DNA of 64,000 bases from Streptomyces sp. AC555_RSS877 (GTDB lineage Bacteria > Actinomycetota > Actinomycetes > Streptomycetales > Streptomycetaceae). The DNA is taken from contig NZ_JAGMUK010000218.1 of the NCBI RefSeq assembly GCF_019049245.1, positions 1-64,000 of the forward strand. The letters run 5' to 3'. A model generated the notes under the pieces. The model worked only from the letters and a program-made list of their open reading frames with translations. It did no database searches and was not told the origin of the DNA. The stretch's first letter is position 1, and every line of letters starts with the position of its first letter. This document shows, piece by piece, positions 7,814-17,650 of this stretch. Position numbers and translations under genes: made by a program.

Positions 7814-8986
7814 ATGGCCACGCTTCTTGACCCCGCTCGATCCCAGGACCGACGAACCGGCGACAGTGTGCTCGGTCGAGTCGGTGCACTTCTTCCCGAG
7901 ATCGCGGCACGTTCTGCCGAAGGTGAGAACGCACGGGCCGTCCCGGCGGATCTCGTCGCCGCCCTGCGCGAGGCGGGCGTGTTCCGGATGGCCCTGCCCA
8001 CCGTGTGGGGCGGAGAGCAGCTGGGGCTGCTGGAGGCCGCCCGGGTGGTGCGGGAGATCGCACGAGCCGACGGCTCGACGGGCTGGACGGTTCAGGCCGC
8101 ATCGATGGCCTGGTTCTTCGTACGGTCGCTGCCCCGCACGACGCTGGAGAACGAGGTGTTCGCGGGCGGTGCCGACCTGATGCTCCGTGGCGCCGTGGCT
8201 CCGAAGGGGCTGGCGACGCCGGTGAAGGGCGGCTACCGGCTCAGTGGCCGCTGGCCGCTCGCGAGCGGCCCGTTCACCCCGGACTGGATGCTCGGAGGAT
8301 TCCTCGTCGAAGGGGCGCCTCCGCTGCCGGACGGCCGCCCGGACATGCGGGTCGCGCTGTTCCGGCCCGAACAGGTCACCTTCCTCGACACGTGGGACGC
8401 GGTCGGCCTGCGTGCCACACAGAGCACCGACTTCACGATGGACGACGTCTTCGTGCCGGAACACCACACGGGGCCGATGTTCGGCGACAACAACATCCCC
8501 GCTCCCCTCTACGACCTGCCGTACTCCCCGACGGGGGCCTCGCACGACGCCGTCGTACTCGGCGCCCTGGAGGGTGCGCTCGCCGATCTCTCCGCGCTCG
8601 CCGCCACCAAGCGGCCGGCGTTCAACCCCAGGGCGCTGCTCGGCGAGGACCCGGTGTTCCAGGAGAAGTTCGCTGAACTGTACGTGCGCACCGCCGCACT
8701 GACGGCCCTGTCGGAACACACCGCACGCCTCGTCATGGACCGTGCCCTCGCCGGCGAGGCGCCCACCCCGGCCGAGTGGTTCACGTACACCGGCGGCACG
8801 CAGCACATCCATCACGACGGCATCCGGATCCTCAACGAAATCATGACTCTCTCCGGCAGCGCGGGCCTCTACAACGCCAGCTCACTTCAGCGCCGCTGGC
8901 GCGATGTCCGCTGTGTTTCCCAGCACGTGGTCGGCAACAACGGTGCGATACGGCAGCTGGGCGCGGTCTTGTCGGGGAAGAGCTGA
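7814..8986 (+). CDS. Acyl-CoA-dehydrogenase-fold flavin monooxygenase (group D)
   Basis: 390 residues with an acyl-CoA dehydrogenase fold but the signature of reduced-flavin-dependent oxygenases: LREAGVFRMALPTVWGG near the N-terminus, REIARADGSTGWTV at about 80, a central beta region (YRLSGRWPLASGP), and a helical C-terminal half ending in RRWRDVRCVSQHVVGNN, typical of the HsaA/DszC/IacA/HpaH-type enzymes. It should hydroxylate an aromatic or heteroaromatic substrate with FMNH2 or FADH2 delivered by the reductase 180 bp downstream. A ribosome site (TAGGAGC) precedes ATG 7814. The substrate cannot be told from sequence. Confidence 0.85.
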   Translation: MATLLDPARSQDRRTGDSVLGRVGALLPEIAARSAEGENARAVPADLVAALREAGVFRMALPTVWGGEQLGLLEAARVVREIARADGSTGWTVQAASMAWFFVRSLPRTTLENEVFAGGADLMLRGAVAPKGLATPVKGGYRLSGRWPLASGPFTPDWMLGGFLVEGAPPLPDGRPDMRVALFRPEQVTFLDTWDAVGLRATQSTDFTMDDVFVPEHHTGPMFGDNNIPAPLYDLPYSPTGASHDAVVLGALEGALADLSALAATKRPAFNPRALLGEDPVFQEKFAELYVRTAALTALSEHTARLVMDRALAGEAPTPAEWFTYTGGTQHIHHDGIRILNEIMTLSGSAGLYNASSLQRRWRDVRCVSQHVVGNNGAIRQLGAVLSGKS

Positions 8987-9074
8987 AACCCGCCGCGGGC
9001 GGTGCCCCCGAGTACCGCTCTCCACGATTTTGAGCCCGCGCCAGAAATCACCCCACCATTCTTTGGAGAAAGCG

Positions 9075-9173
9075 ATGAATACGCCATTCACCCCCGATCC
9101 ACGAACCAGTGCGAGTCCCGTTTCGAAGCGCCCGCACTTCACCCCCCGCCACCTGACGGGTGGTCTCCGGTGA
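9075..9173 (+). CDS. Short leader ORF coupled to the flavin reductase
   Basis: A 32-codon frame beginning MNTPFTPDPRTSASPV, with a good ribosome site (TTTGGAGAAAGCG) before ATG 9075. Its TGA (9171-9173) overlaps the GTG start of the reductase in GTGA form. It resembles no family I know. The arrangement suggests translational coupling: the reductase GTG has little Shine-Dalgarno sequence of its own. It may be a true small protein or only a leader. Confidence 0.45.
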   Translation: MNTPFTPDPRTSASPVSKRPHFTPRHLTGGLR

Positions 9174-9667
9174 GCCCTCTCAGCGCCACACCGGCCAATC
9201 CCGCTCTCCTGCGTCAGGCCTTCGGCTGCTTTCCGTCCGGGGTGACAGCCGTGTGCGCGCTCGACTCCGGCAACCCGGTGGGCATGGCGGCGAGCACGTT
9301 CACCCCGGTATCCCTGTCGCCCGCGCTGATATCGGTCTGCGTGCAGGACACCTCGACGACCTGGCCCAGACTGCGTCGGCGAAACCGCGTGGGGGTGAGC
9401 GTGCTGGCCGAGGGGCAGGACGCGATCTGCCGGTCACTGGCCGGCAAGGCCGGCGACCGGTTCACGGGCGTCGACTGGGATGCCGACGAGGAGGGCGGGG
9501 TCTACATCCACGGCGCGAGTCTCTGGCTGGACTGTTCACTGCACGCCGAACTCCCCGGGGGCGACCACACGATCGTGCTGCTCGAGATCCACGGGCTGAA
9601 GGCCGAACCCGAGCGCGAGCCCCTGGTGTTCCACAACAGCCGGTTCCGGCGCCTGGCCGTCTCGTAG
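9170..9667 (+). CDS. Flavin reductase (HpaC-like), partner of the monooxygenase
   Basis: A 165-residue split-barrel flavin reductase. It shows LRQAFGCFPSGVTAVCAL at the start of the fold, GMAASTFTPVSLSPALISVCV (first part about residues 40-55), and a late segment TIVLLEIHGLKAEPEREPLVFHN. Enzymes of this family reduce FMN/FAD with NAD(P)H and release it to an oxygenase. The reading frame is open upstream to 9002, but that extension is proline-rich and unlike the family, so I use GTG 9170, coupled to the leader ORF. The position after the group D monooxygenase supports a two-component system. Confidence 0.85.
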   Translation: MSPLSATPANPALLRQAFGCFPSGVTAVCALDSGNPVGMAASTFTPVSLSPALISVCVQDTSTTWPRLRRRNRVGVSVLAEGQDAICRSLAGKAGDRFTGVDWDADEEGGVYIHGASLWLDCSLHAELPGGDHTIVLLEIHGLKAEPEREPLVFHNSRFRRLAVS

Positions 9668-9719
9668 GTCTCAGGGGAGGGCATCGGTACCCCCTCACAG
9701 GCGGCGGCAATCACCGCCC

Positions 9720-9762
9720 GACCCAGCAGGCCCGACCGGACTCCGGTCGGGCCTGCTGGGTC
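9720..9762. terminator. Hairpin terminator after flavin reductase
   Basis: A perfect inverted repeat with arms 9720-9740 and 9742-9762, followed by TTTCG. It closes the monooxygenase-reductase unit before the next gene. Confidence 0.85.
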
Positions 9763-9823
9763 TTTCGGGGATCGGGCCGGGTGCGGGATCGTGGGATGTC
9801 GGGTCGCTGAGTGGGGGTATGCG

Positions 9824-10840
9824 GTGCGGATCGTTGTCACAGGGGCGTGCGGGTTTCTGGGGCGCCTGCTGACCGGGGAGCTGCTGACGAGGCGGGCGTT
9901 CGCCGGTGTGCCGATCACCCGGCTGGTGCTGGTCGACCGTGTCGCGTGGCCTGACGCGCCGCGGGCGGATGATCCGCTGGTGGAGGTGGTGCACGGTGAT
10001 GTGGTCGACCACCTGACGGAGGTGTTCGCGGCGCCGGTGGATGTGCTGATCCATCTCGCGGCGGCGTTGTCGGCCGAGTGCGAGGCCGACTTCGACCTCG
10101 GCATGCGTGCCAACGTGGACGCCACCCGCGCGGTGCTGCAGGCGGCGCGGGCGCAGTCGGCGGCCGGCGGGCCGGTGACGCGGCTGGTGTTCGCCAGCAG
10201 TCTCGCCGTCTACAGCTCCCAGTCGGCCGGGGAACCGGCGCAGGTGGTCAGCGAGTCGACGCTGCCGGTGCCGCGATCGAGCTACGGAACGCAGAAGCTG
10301 ATGTGCGAGTACCTGATCGCGGACCTGACGCGCCGCGGCGTCATCGACGGGCGGGTCGCCCGGCTGATGACCGTCGCGGTACGGCCGGGCAGACCGAACG
10401 CGGCCGCCTCCGGCTTCGTCTCCGCCATCATCCGAGAACCGCTCGCGGGACTGCCGGCCGTCTGCCCCGTCGACCCCGGCCTGCAGGTGGCCCTGTCCTC
10501 GCCGCGACGCACCATCCAGGCCATCCTGCGCATCGCCGAGGCCGAACGCGGCACCGGGCCCGGGCGCCTGGACGGCACGATGCCGGTCAACCTGCCCGCC
10601 CTGACCGTCTCGGTCGCCGAGATGCTCGCCGCACTGCGGCAGGTGGCGGGCGCCAGGGCCGCCGACCTGGTGACCGTCGTCCCCGACCCGGCCGTGGAAG
10701 CCGTCGTCGGCTCGTGGCCGGCCGTCTTCGACAACCGGCGCGCCGCCGGCCTCGGCCTGCGACCCGACGCGAGTTTCATGTCCGTGCTGCGGGACTATCT
10801 CGCCGATCACCCGGACGCGGTCACCGGCGCGTCGCGCTGA
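9824..10840 (+). CDS. denD: D-erythronate-dehydrogenase-like NAD-dependent epimerase/dehydratase
   Basis: A 338-residue extended short-chain dehydrogenase. VRIVVTGACGFLGR is the NAD-binding glycine motif at the N-terminus. HLAAAL and FASSLAVY lead to the catalytic pair in SSYGTQKLMCE (YxxxK). The stretch RPGRPNAAASGFVSAIIREP is distinctive for the D-erythronate dehydrogenase (DenD) branch, which oxidises D-erythronate to 2-oxo-tetronate. GTG 9824 is chosen because the glycine motif begins there and GGGGG precedes it; GTG 9791 is possible. No kinase/isomerase partners of the tetronate route sit beside it, so it may act with the catabolic genes upstream. The gene symbol is tentative. Confidence 0.75.
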   Translation: MRIVVTGACGFLGRLLTGELLTRRAFAGVPITRLVLVDRVAWPDAPRADDPLVEVVHGDVVDHLTEVFAAPVDVLIHLAAALSAECEADFDLGMRANVDATRAVLQAARAQSAAGGPVTRLVFASSLAVYSSQSAGEPAQVVSESTLPVPRSSYGTQKLMCEYLIADLTRRGVIDGRVARLMTVAVRPGRPNAAASGFVSAIIREPLAGLPAVCPVDPGLQVALSSPRRTIQAILRIAEAERGTGPGRLDGTMPVNLPALTVSVAEMLAALRQVAGARAADLVTVVPDPAVEAVVGSWPAVFDNRRAAGLGLRPDASFMSVLRDYLADHPDAVTGASR

Positions 10841-10940
10841 CGGCGCTTGCGGCGGCGGGTGCCGCAGTGGTCGCGGTCCCGCTGTGACTTCTCCCACCTG
10901 CTCTTGCCCGAGCGAGGACGGCTTACCTACGTTCGGTCGC

Positions 10941-11255
10941 ATGTCCTCCCCTGGTCCCGCCCTTCCCGGCGAACCGGACGATCCCGCCGCAGCGAGCAGG
11001 CCCGCGGCGGACCGTTCGGACGCCCCCGCACCGTTCGACCTGCACGTCGACCTGAGTGCACACGAAATGCTCCGGCGGGCTCATGTCCTGGCCGCTCTCG
11101 GCCCCGACTGGGACCCCGTCGCGGCGCTGCGGGGCGAGGAGGAGGCGTACGCGCTGCTGTACTCCGGCCTCAGCGTGGAGCAGCAGCGCCTGTACGACGA
11201 CCTGGTCTCGGCCGGTGTGCTGCCGCGCAGAGGGGGCGGCCATGCTGCCGCTTGA
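10941..11255 (+). CDS. DUF6400-like conserved protein, hydrogenase-locus associated
   Basis: 104 residues. The acidic, Ala-rich N-terminus is followed by a conserved core beginning FDLHVDLSAHEMLRRAHVL, then ALGPDWDPVAALRGEEEAY and ALLYSGLSVEQQRLYDDLV. I recognise this as a small actinobacterial family seen near group 1h hydrogenases; its function is unknown. It overlaps the next gene by 14 bases, so both are probably translated together. The start ATG 10941 is favoured because the 19 extra codons to 10884 are unlike the family. The core looks all-helical, with no cysteines. Confidence 0.7.
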   Translation: MSSPGPALPGEPDDPAAASRPAADRSDAPAPFDLHVDLSAHEMLRRAHVLAALGPDWDPVAALRGEEEAYALLYSGLSVEQQRLYDDLVSAGVLPRRGGGHAAA

Positions 11256-11499
11256 CCCGCAGGCCGACATCGGGCGCCGCGCCTGGGTCGCCTGCCCGAG
11301 CTGTGACGACCATCGCGGGTGCGCCACCTGCGAGCAGCGGCGTACCTGCTCCGAGCACTGGCGCTATCTGCTCTCCAACACCGGCAGCCTGCTCCACCTG
11401 CAGTGCCCTTCGTGCACCCACATCTGGTCGCACGAGACGCACTTCGGCGTCACCCGCTCCGCGTGGGGGCGTGCTGCCGGCGGCCTGTGGCCGCGGTGA
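11242..11499 (+). CDS. Small cysteine-rich (zinc-ribbon-like) protein
   Basis: 85 residues with at least six cysteines: WVACPSCDDH, GCATCEQRRTC and LQCPSCTHIW, then HETHFG. The pattern of three CxxC-type pairs suggests one or two structural zinc sites or a small redox/metal-binding protein. AGGGGG lies just before ATG 11242. It overlaps the preceding gene and lies about 160 bp upstream of hypX. Position suggests a hydrogenase role, but nothing in the sequence states which. Confidence 0.65.
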   Translation: MLPLDPQADIGRRAWVACPSCDDHRGCATCEQRRTCSEHWRYLLSNTGSLLHLQCPSCTHIWSHETHFGVTRSAWGRAAGGLWPR

Positions 11500-11657
11500 G
11501 CATCCGACAGCCTTGTCCGTGATGAGGCCGGACGGCGGATCGGCACCTGCTTTCGGATGACCTCCCCGTCTGTTGACGGGGTCGAGGGGCCGACGTATTT
11601 GAGGATCGAAGCCGGTCGGGTCCTCCCTGCCTGCCGTTCGTCCGCCCGGAGGCAGCT

Positions 11658-13364
11658 GTGCACATCCTGCTCGTAGCCAGCGCGTTCAACAGCCTCACCC
11701 AGCGCGTCCACGCCGAACTGCGCGACCGCGGTCACACCGTCGCGGTGGAGCTCGCCCTGCCGGGCAGCCCGTTGCCGGACGCCGTACGTCGGCACGCACC
11801 GGAGCTCATCGTGGCGCCGATGCTGAGGACGGCGATTCCCGAAGAGGTGTGGACAGCGCACACGTGCCTCATCGTCCATCCGGGGCCCCTGGGCGACCGC
11901 GGGCCGTCCTCCCTGGACTGGGCGATCCACGAGGGCGCCGGCGACTGGGGCGTCACCGTCCTGCAGGCCGACGGGGAGATGGACGCCGGCGATGTCTGGG
12001 CCTGCGTACCCTGCCGGGTTCCTCCGGTGTCCAAGAGCGACCTGTACCGGGGGGAGGTCGCCGACGCCGCCCTCGCGGCCGTCCTGCTCGCCGTCGAGCG
12101 CTTCGCGGGCGGAAGCCACGTTCCGCTCAAACAGGGCGTGGGACCCCAGGCGGAAGCCCACCTGTGCGTGCGTCCGTACCTCGACCAGAGCGTCCGGCGG
12201 ATCGACTGGGCCGCGGACTCCACGCGGACCGTCGTCCGCAAGCTCCGGGCGGCGGACTCGCAACCCGGTGTGCTGGATGTGCTGGCGGGCGGCGAGTGGT
12301 ACCTGCACGGCGGCCACCCCGAGGGTGCGCTGCGCGGCCGGCCGGGCGAGCTCCTGGCCACCCGGGCCGGGGCGATCTGCCGGGCCACCAAGGACGGCGC
12401 GGTCTGGATCCCCGAGCTGCGGCCCCGGCGGACGCACGGGCAGCCGCCCACGTTCAAACTGCCCGCCGTCCAGGCCCTGGGCGACCGGCTGCCGCCGCTG
12501 CCCGAGCACGCCCTGCCCCTGCTGCCCGACGCGGGACACCGCACCTGGACGGACATCCGCTACCGGGAGGAGGGGAACGTGGGCTTCCTGTCGTTCTCCT
12601 TCCCGGGCGGCGCCATGAGCACCGCGCAGTGCCGACGCCTGCTGGACGCCTACCGGGAAGCGTGCGCGCGACCCACGTCGGTGCTGGTGCTGGGCGGCGA
12701 ACGCGATTTCTTCTCCAACGGGATCCACCTCAATGTCATCGAGGCCGCGGACGACCCCGGCGCCGAGTCCTGGGCGAACATCAACGCCATCGACGATCTG
12801 GTCGAGGCGGTCCTGACGACGACGGACCGGCTGGTGGTCTCGGCGCTCGGCGGCAACGCCGCGGCGGGCGGGGTGATGCTCGCGCTCGCGGCGGACGAGG
12901 TGTGGTGCCGTTCGGGAGCCGTACTGAACCCGCACTACCGGCTGATGGGCCTGTACGGGTCCGAGTTCTGGACGTACACCCTGCCGCGCAGGGTGGGGAC
13001 CGCGACCGCCGAGCGACTCATGGGCGAGGCGCTGCCGGTGAGCTCGGCGGGCGCCCTGTCCCTCGGACTCGTCGACCGGGAGCTCGACTGCGGCCCGCAG
13101 GAGTTCGCCCCGCAGGTCGGCGTCCTGGCCGCCCGCCTGGCGGCCCTGCCGGCCACCGCGTCACGGATCACCGCGAAGAAGACCGACCTGGACCGGCAGG
13201 AGAGCGTGACCCCGTTGGCGGTCTTCCGGGAGCGGGAGCTGGCCCGGATGCGCCGTACCTTCGACGACCCGGACGCTCCGTTCCACGCTCTGCGTCGCGC
13301 GTTCGTCCGCAAGGAGCGGCCACTGTGCACTCCGCCGCACCTGAACCCGGCTCCGGTCGCGTAA
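11658..13364 (+). CDS. hypX: HypX/HoxX, hydrogenase CO-ligand biosynthesis enzyme
   Basis: 568 residues with two fused domains. Residues about 1-240 are formyl-THF transferase-like (IVHPGPLGDRGPSSLDWAI near 75), and about 300-540 are enoyl-CoA-hydratase/crotonase-like (GGNAAAGGVMLALAADEVW and LNPHYRLMGLYGSEFWTY). This is the known architecture of HypX, which makes CO from the formyl group of N10-formyl-THF for the Fe(CO)(CN)2 site under aerobic conditions. GGAGG precedes GTG 11658. Placement just before the hydrogenase subunits supports the assignment and indicates maturation in air. Confidence 0.9.
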   Translation: MHILLVASAFNSLTQRVHAELRDRGHTVAVELALPGSPLPDAVRRHAPELIVAPMLRTAIPEEVWTAHTCLIVHPGPLGDRGPSSLDWAIHEGAGDWGVTVLQADGEMDAGDVWACVPCRVPPVSKSDLYRGEVADAALAAVLLAVERFAGGSHVPLKQGVGPQAEAHLCVRPYLDQSVRRIDWAADSTRTVVRKLRAADSQPGVLDVLAGGEWYLHGGHPEGALRGRPGELLATRAGAICRATKDGAVWIPELRPRRTHGQPPTFKLPAVQALGDRLPPLPEHALPLLPDAGHRTWTDIRYREEGNVGFLSFSFPGGAMSTAQCRRLLDAYREACARPTSVLVLGGERDFFSNGIHLNVIEAADDPGAESWANINAIDDLVEAVLTTTDRLVVSALGGNAAAGGVMLALAADEVWCRSGAVLNPHYRLMGLYGSEFWTYTLPRRVGTATAERLMGEALPVSSAGALSLGLVDRELDCGPQEFAPQVGVLAARLAALPATASRITAKKTDLDRQESVTPLAVFRERELARMRRTFDDPDAPFHALRRAFVRKERPLCTPPHLNPAPVA

Positions 13365-13502
13365 ACGGGTTTGGCCGCGTCGGACGCTCACGTCACCGGA
13401 ATGGCCCTCGATCAGGTCTCATCACAGCCGGGCCGCTGGTACCAAGAAGAATGTCGGCCGAAATACCGGCCTTCATCCCATACCTCCCCAGGAGGCGGTC
13501 CC

Positions 13503-14591
<1,089 letters not shown>

Positions 14592-14667
14592 GACCCCGCC
14601 GCAGGTGATCCACCCCCACGATCCGTCCACCCCCCTCCTCCCGCGCAACGAAGGGCACGGCACAACG

Positions 14668-16452
14668 ATGGCACTGACTACGAAGGCGGCCGGCGACGGC
14701 AGCGGCCTGGTGGAGATGGCCTGGGACCCGATCACACGGATCGTGGGCAGCCTGGGCATCCACACCAAGATCGACTTCAAGCAGAAGCGGGTCGCGGAGT
14801 GCTACAGCACCTCGTCGGTCTTCCGCGGCTACAGCGTCTTCATGCGCGGCAAGGACCCCCGCGACGCCCACTTCATCACCAGTCGCATCTGCGGGATCTG
14901 CGGGGACAACCACGCCACCTGCTCGGTGTACGCCCAGAACATGGCGTACGGCGTGAAACCCCCGCACCTCGCCGAGTGGATCATCAACCTCGGCGAGTCC
15001 GCGGAGTACATGTTCGACCACAACATCTTCCAGGAGAACCTGGTAGGGGTCGACTACTGCGAAAAGATGGTCAAGGAGACCAACCCCGGTGTCCTCGAAC
15101 TGGCCGAGCGCACCGAGGCACCGCACGCCGGGGAGCACGGCTACCGCACCATCGCCGACATCATGCGGTCGCTGAACCCGATCGAGGGCGAGTTCTATCG
15201 CGAAGCCCTCCAGGTCAGCCGCTACACCCGGGAGATGTTCTGCCTCATGGAGGGCCGCCATGTGCACCCCTCCACGCTCTATCCGGGCGGCGTAGGAACC
15301 ATCGCCTCCGTGCAGCTCTTCACGGACTACCTCAGCCGCCTGATGCGGTACGTCGAGTTCATGAAGCGGGTCGTGCCCCTGCACGACGACCTGTTCGACT
15401 TCTTCTACGAGGCCCTGCCCGGGTACGAGGAGGTCGGCCGGCGCCGCGTCCTGCTCGGCTGCTGGGGAGCGCTCAACGACCCCGAGTACTGCGACTTCAC
15501 GTACGCGAACATGACCGACTGGGGCCGGCGCATGTTCGTCACGCCCGGCATCATCGTGGACGGCAAGCTCGTCACCAACGACCTCACCGAGATCAACCTC
15601 GGTATCCGCATCCTGCTGGGCAGTTCCTACTACGAGGACTGGCAGGGCCAGGAACAGTTCGTCACCCACGACCCCCTCGGGAACCCGGTCGACCCGCGCC
15701 ACCCGTGGAACCAGCACACCATCCCCGCCCCGCAGAAGCGGGACTTCGACGACAAGTACAGCTGGGTCATGTCGCCCCGGTGGTTCGACGGCAAGGACCA
15801 CCTCGCCCTGGACACCGGCGGCGGTCCCATCGCCCGGCTGTGGTCCACCGCCCTGTCCGGGCTCGTCGACACCGGGTACGTGAAGGCCACCGGCCACAGC
15901 GTGGTCATCAACCTGCCCCGCACGATGACCAAGCCGGAGACCACCTTCGAGTGGAAGATCCCGCAGTGGTCCAACGCGCTGGAGCGCAACCGCGCCCGCA
16001 CCTACTTCCAGGCCTACACCGCCGCCGTCGCCCTGCACTTCGCGGAGAAGGGGCTGGAGGAGGTCCGGGCCGGACGCACCCAGACCTGGGAGAAGTTCGA
16101 GGTGCCGGACGAGGGCATCGGCGTCGGATTCACCGAGGCGGTGCGGGGTGTCCTCTCCCACCACATGGTGATCCGCGACGGCAAGATCGCCAACTACCAC
16201 CCGTACCCGCCCACTCCCTGGAACGCCAGCACCAGGGACACCTTCGGCACGCCCGGACCCTACGAGGACGCCGTGCAGAACACGCCGATCTTCGAGGAGA
16301 ACTCCCCGGAGAACTTCAAGGGCATCGACATCATGCGCGCGGTCCGCAGCTTCGACCCCTGTCTGCCGTGCGGAGTCCACATGTACGTCGGCGGCGGCAA
16401 GACCGTGCAGAAGATGCACGTGCCGACCGGCCTGAGCGGACTGGGCGGATGA
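14668..16452 (+). CDS. hhyL: High-affinity [NiFe]-hydrogenase large subunit (group 1h/5)
   Basis: 594 residues. The N-terminal nickel motif is RICGICGDNHATC (Cys75, Cys78) and the C-terminal one is DPCLPCGVHM (Cys565, Cys568), providing the four thiolates of the NiFe site. Twenty-three residues follow His571, so C-terminal cleavage by a maturation protease is expected, and such a protease gene lies downstream. This group oxidises atmospheric H2 at sub-ambient concentrations. ATG 14668 is used because residues before it are low-complexity and family members begin near here. The stop overlaps the next start in ATGA form. Confidence 0.95.
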   Translation: MALTTKAAGDGSGLVEMAWDPITRIVGSLGIHTKIDFKQKRVAECYSTSSVFRGYSVFMRGKDPRDAHFITSRICGICGDNHATCSVYAQNMAYGVKPPHLAEWIINLGESAEYMFDHNIFQENLVGVDYCEKMVKETNPGVLELAERTEAPHAGEHGYRTIADIMRSLNPIEGEFYREALQVSRYTREMFCLMEGRHVHPSTLYPGGVGTIASVQLFTDYLSRLMRYVEFMKRVVPLHDDLFDFFYEALPGYEEVGRRRVLLGCWGALNDPEYCDFTYANMTDWGRRMFVTPGIIVDGKLVTNDLTEINLGIRILLGSSYYEDWQGQEQFVTHDPLGNPVDPRHPWNQHTIPAPQKRDFDDKYSWVMSPRWFDGKDHLALDTGGGPIARLWSTALSGLVDTGYVKATGHSVVINLPRTMTKPETTFEWKIPQWSNALERNRARTYFQAYTAAVALHFAEKGLEEVRAGRTQTWEKFEVPDEGIGVGFTEAVRGVLSHHMVIRDGKIANYHPYPPTPWNASTRDTFGTPGPYEDAVQNTPIFEENSPENFKGIDIMRAVRSFDPCLPCGVHMYVGGGKTVQKMHVPTGLSGLGG

Positions 16453-16985
16453 GCGCGGTGACGGGGACGCGCCCCGTGAACGCGGAGCAGACCGGCCGCC
16501 GTGTCGAGGAGGTCCTGGACCGTCTGGCGGGCGCCGGTGACCCGACGGCCGCCGCGGCCGCGGAGGAACTCGTGCGGTCCCTCATGGACTTCTACGGCTC
16601 CGGCCTCGCCCGCATCCTCCAGCTGCTGCCCGCTTCCGGCGAGCCTCTCGCGAAGCTGCTCGACGACGCACTCGTCGCGAGCCTCCTCGTGCTGCACGAC
16701 CTTCACCCCGAGGACCGGGACACCCGTATCGCCCGGGCCCTCGACAGCGTCCCGGACCACGCCCTGGAACTGGTGGCCTTCGACGAGGAGAGCGGCACCC
16801 TGAGGCTGCGGACGCGGGCGGGCGGCGGCTGTGGCTGCGGCAGCGGCGACAGCGCCCGGCAGGCCGCCGAGGACGCGCTCGCCTGCTTCGCACCGGAGGT
16901 CAGGGCCGTCGACGTACAGGACGCGCCCGCGGAGCCCGCCCTGCTCCAGATCGGCACCGGCCCGGCGCCGGCGAAGACCCGATGA
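16449..16985 (+). CDS. NifU-C-domain-like hydrogenase accessory protein
   Basis: 178 residues. An alpha-helical N-terminal half (VEEVLDRLAGAGDPTAAAAA, then ELVRSLMDFYGSGLARILQL) is followed by LRLRTRAGGGCGCGSGDSAR, in the place where NifU-type Fe-S scaffolds carry CxxC. Here the motif is CGC (CxC). It may deliver an Fe-S cluster to the small subunit or hold electrons from the enzyme; both are inference. ATG 16449 overlaps the hhyL stop by four bases, so stoichiometric coupling with the large subunit is likely. Confidence 0.7.
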   Translation: MSAVTGTRPVNAEQTGRRVEEVLDRLAGAGDPTAAAAAEELVRSLMDFYGSGLARILQLLPASGEPLAKLLDDALVASLLVLHDLHPEDRDTRIARALDSVPDHALELVAFDEESGTLRLRTRAGGGCGCGSGDSARQAAEDALACFAPEVRAVDVQDAPAEPALLQIGTGPAPAKTR

Positions 16986-17650
16986 GCGCGTCCCAGGCGC
17001 CCGTGCGGCCACCCGGTCCAGGCCCGCGGACATCCGGCCTGCGCAGGTTCCTGACCGAGCGCCCGCCGCAGCCGGAGCGGTGCGAGCTGTGCGCGGTGGC
17101 GGTGCCCGAGGAGAACCACCGCCACCTCGTCGACACCGAGAAGCGCGCCCTCGCCTGCGCCTGCGTCTCCTGCGCCCTGCTGATGGAACAGCCGGGCGCC
17201 GCGGCGGGCCGCTTCCGCGCGGTCCCGGCCCGCTACCTCACCGACCCCGGCCACCGCCTCGACGACCGTGCGTGGGAGTCGTTGCAGATCCCGGTCGGCG
17301 TCGCCTTCTTCTTCCGCAACGCGGCGCTGGACCGGCTGGTCGCCCTCTACCCCAGCCCGGCCGGAGCCACCGAGAGCGAACTCGAACCGTCCACGTGGAC
17401 GGAGGTCCTGGGCGGCAGCCCGCTCGCCGATCTCCTCGAACCCGATGTGGAGGCACTGCTGCTGCGCCGCACCGACGGCCGGTGCGACTGCTACCTCGTC
17501 CCCATCGACATCTGCTACGAACTGGTCGGCCGCATGCGCCTGTTGTGGCAGGGCTTCGACGGCGGGGCCGAAGCACGGGCCGCCCTCGACGCGTTCTTCG
17601 CGGACATCGCGCGGCGCGCCCGGCCCGTGGGCGAGGTGGGCCGGTCGTGA
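16982..17650 (+). CDS. DUF5947-like hydrogenase-locus protein
   Basis: 222 residues. An early CELCAVAVPEENHRHLVD and ALACACVSCALLM supply two cysteine pairs plus histidines, resembling a Rieske-like or zinc site. Later segments are LQIPVGVAFFFRNAALDRLV, a run of alternating hydrophobics, and GRCDCYLVPIDICYELVG. I know the family as DUF5947, linked to group 1h hydrogenases; its chemistry is unknown. A Rieske-type cluster would make it an electron carrier from the hydrogenase, which is speculative. Overlaps of four bases at both ends place it in the hhy operon. Confidence 0.7.
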   Translation: MSASQAPVRPPGPGPRTSGLRRFLTERPPQPERCELCAVAVPEENHRHLVDTEKRALACACVSCALLMEQPGAAAGRFRAVPARYLTDPGHRLDDRAWESLQIPVGVAFFFRNAALDRLVALYPSPAGATESELEPSTWTEVLGGSPLADLLEPDVEALLLRRTDGRCDCYLVPIDICYELVGRMRLLWQGFDGGAEARAALDAFFADIARRARPVGEVGRS

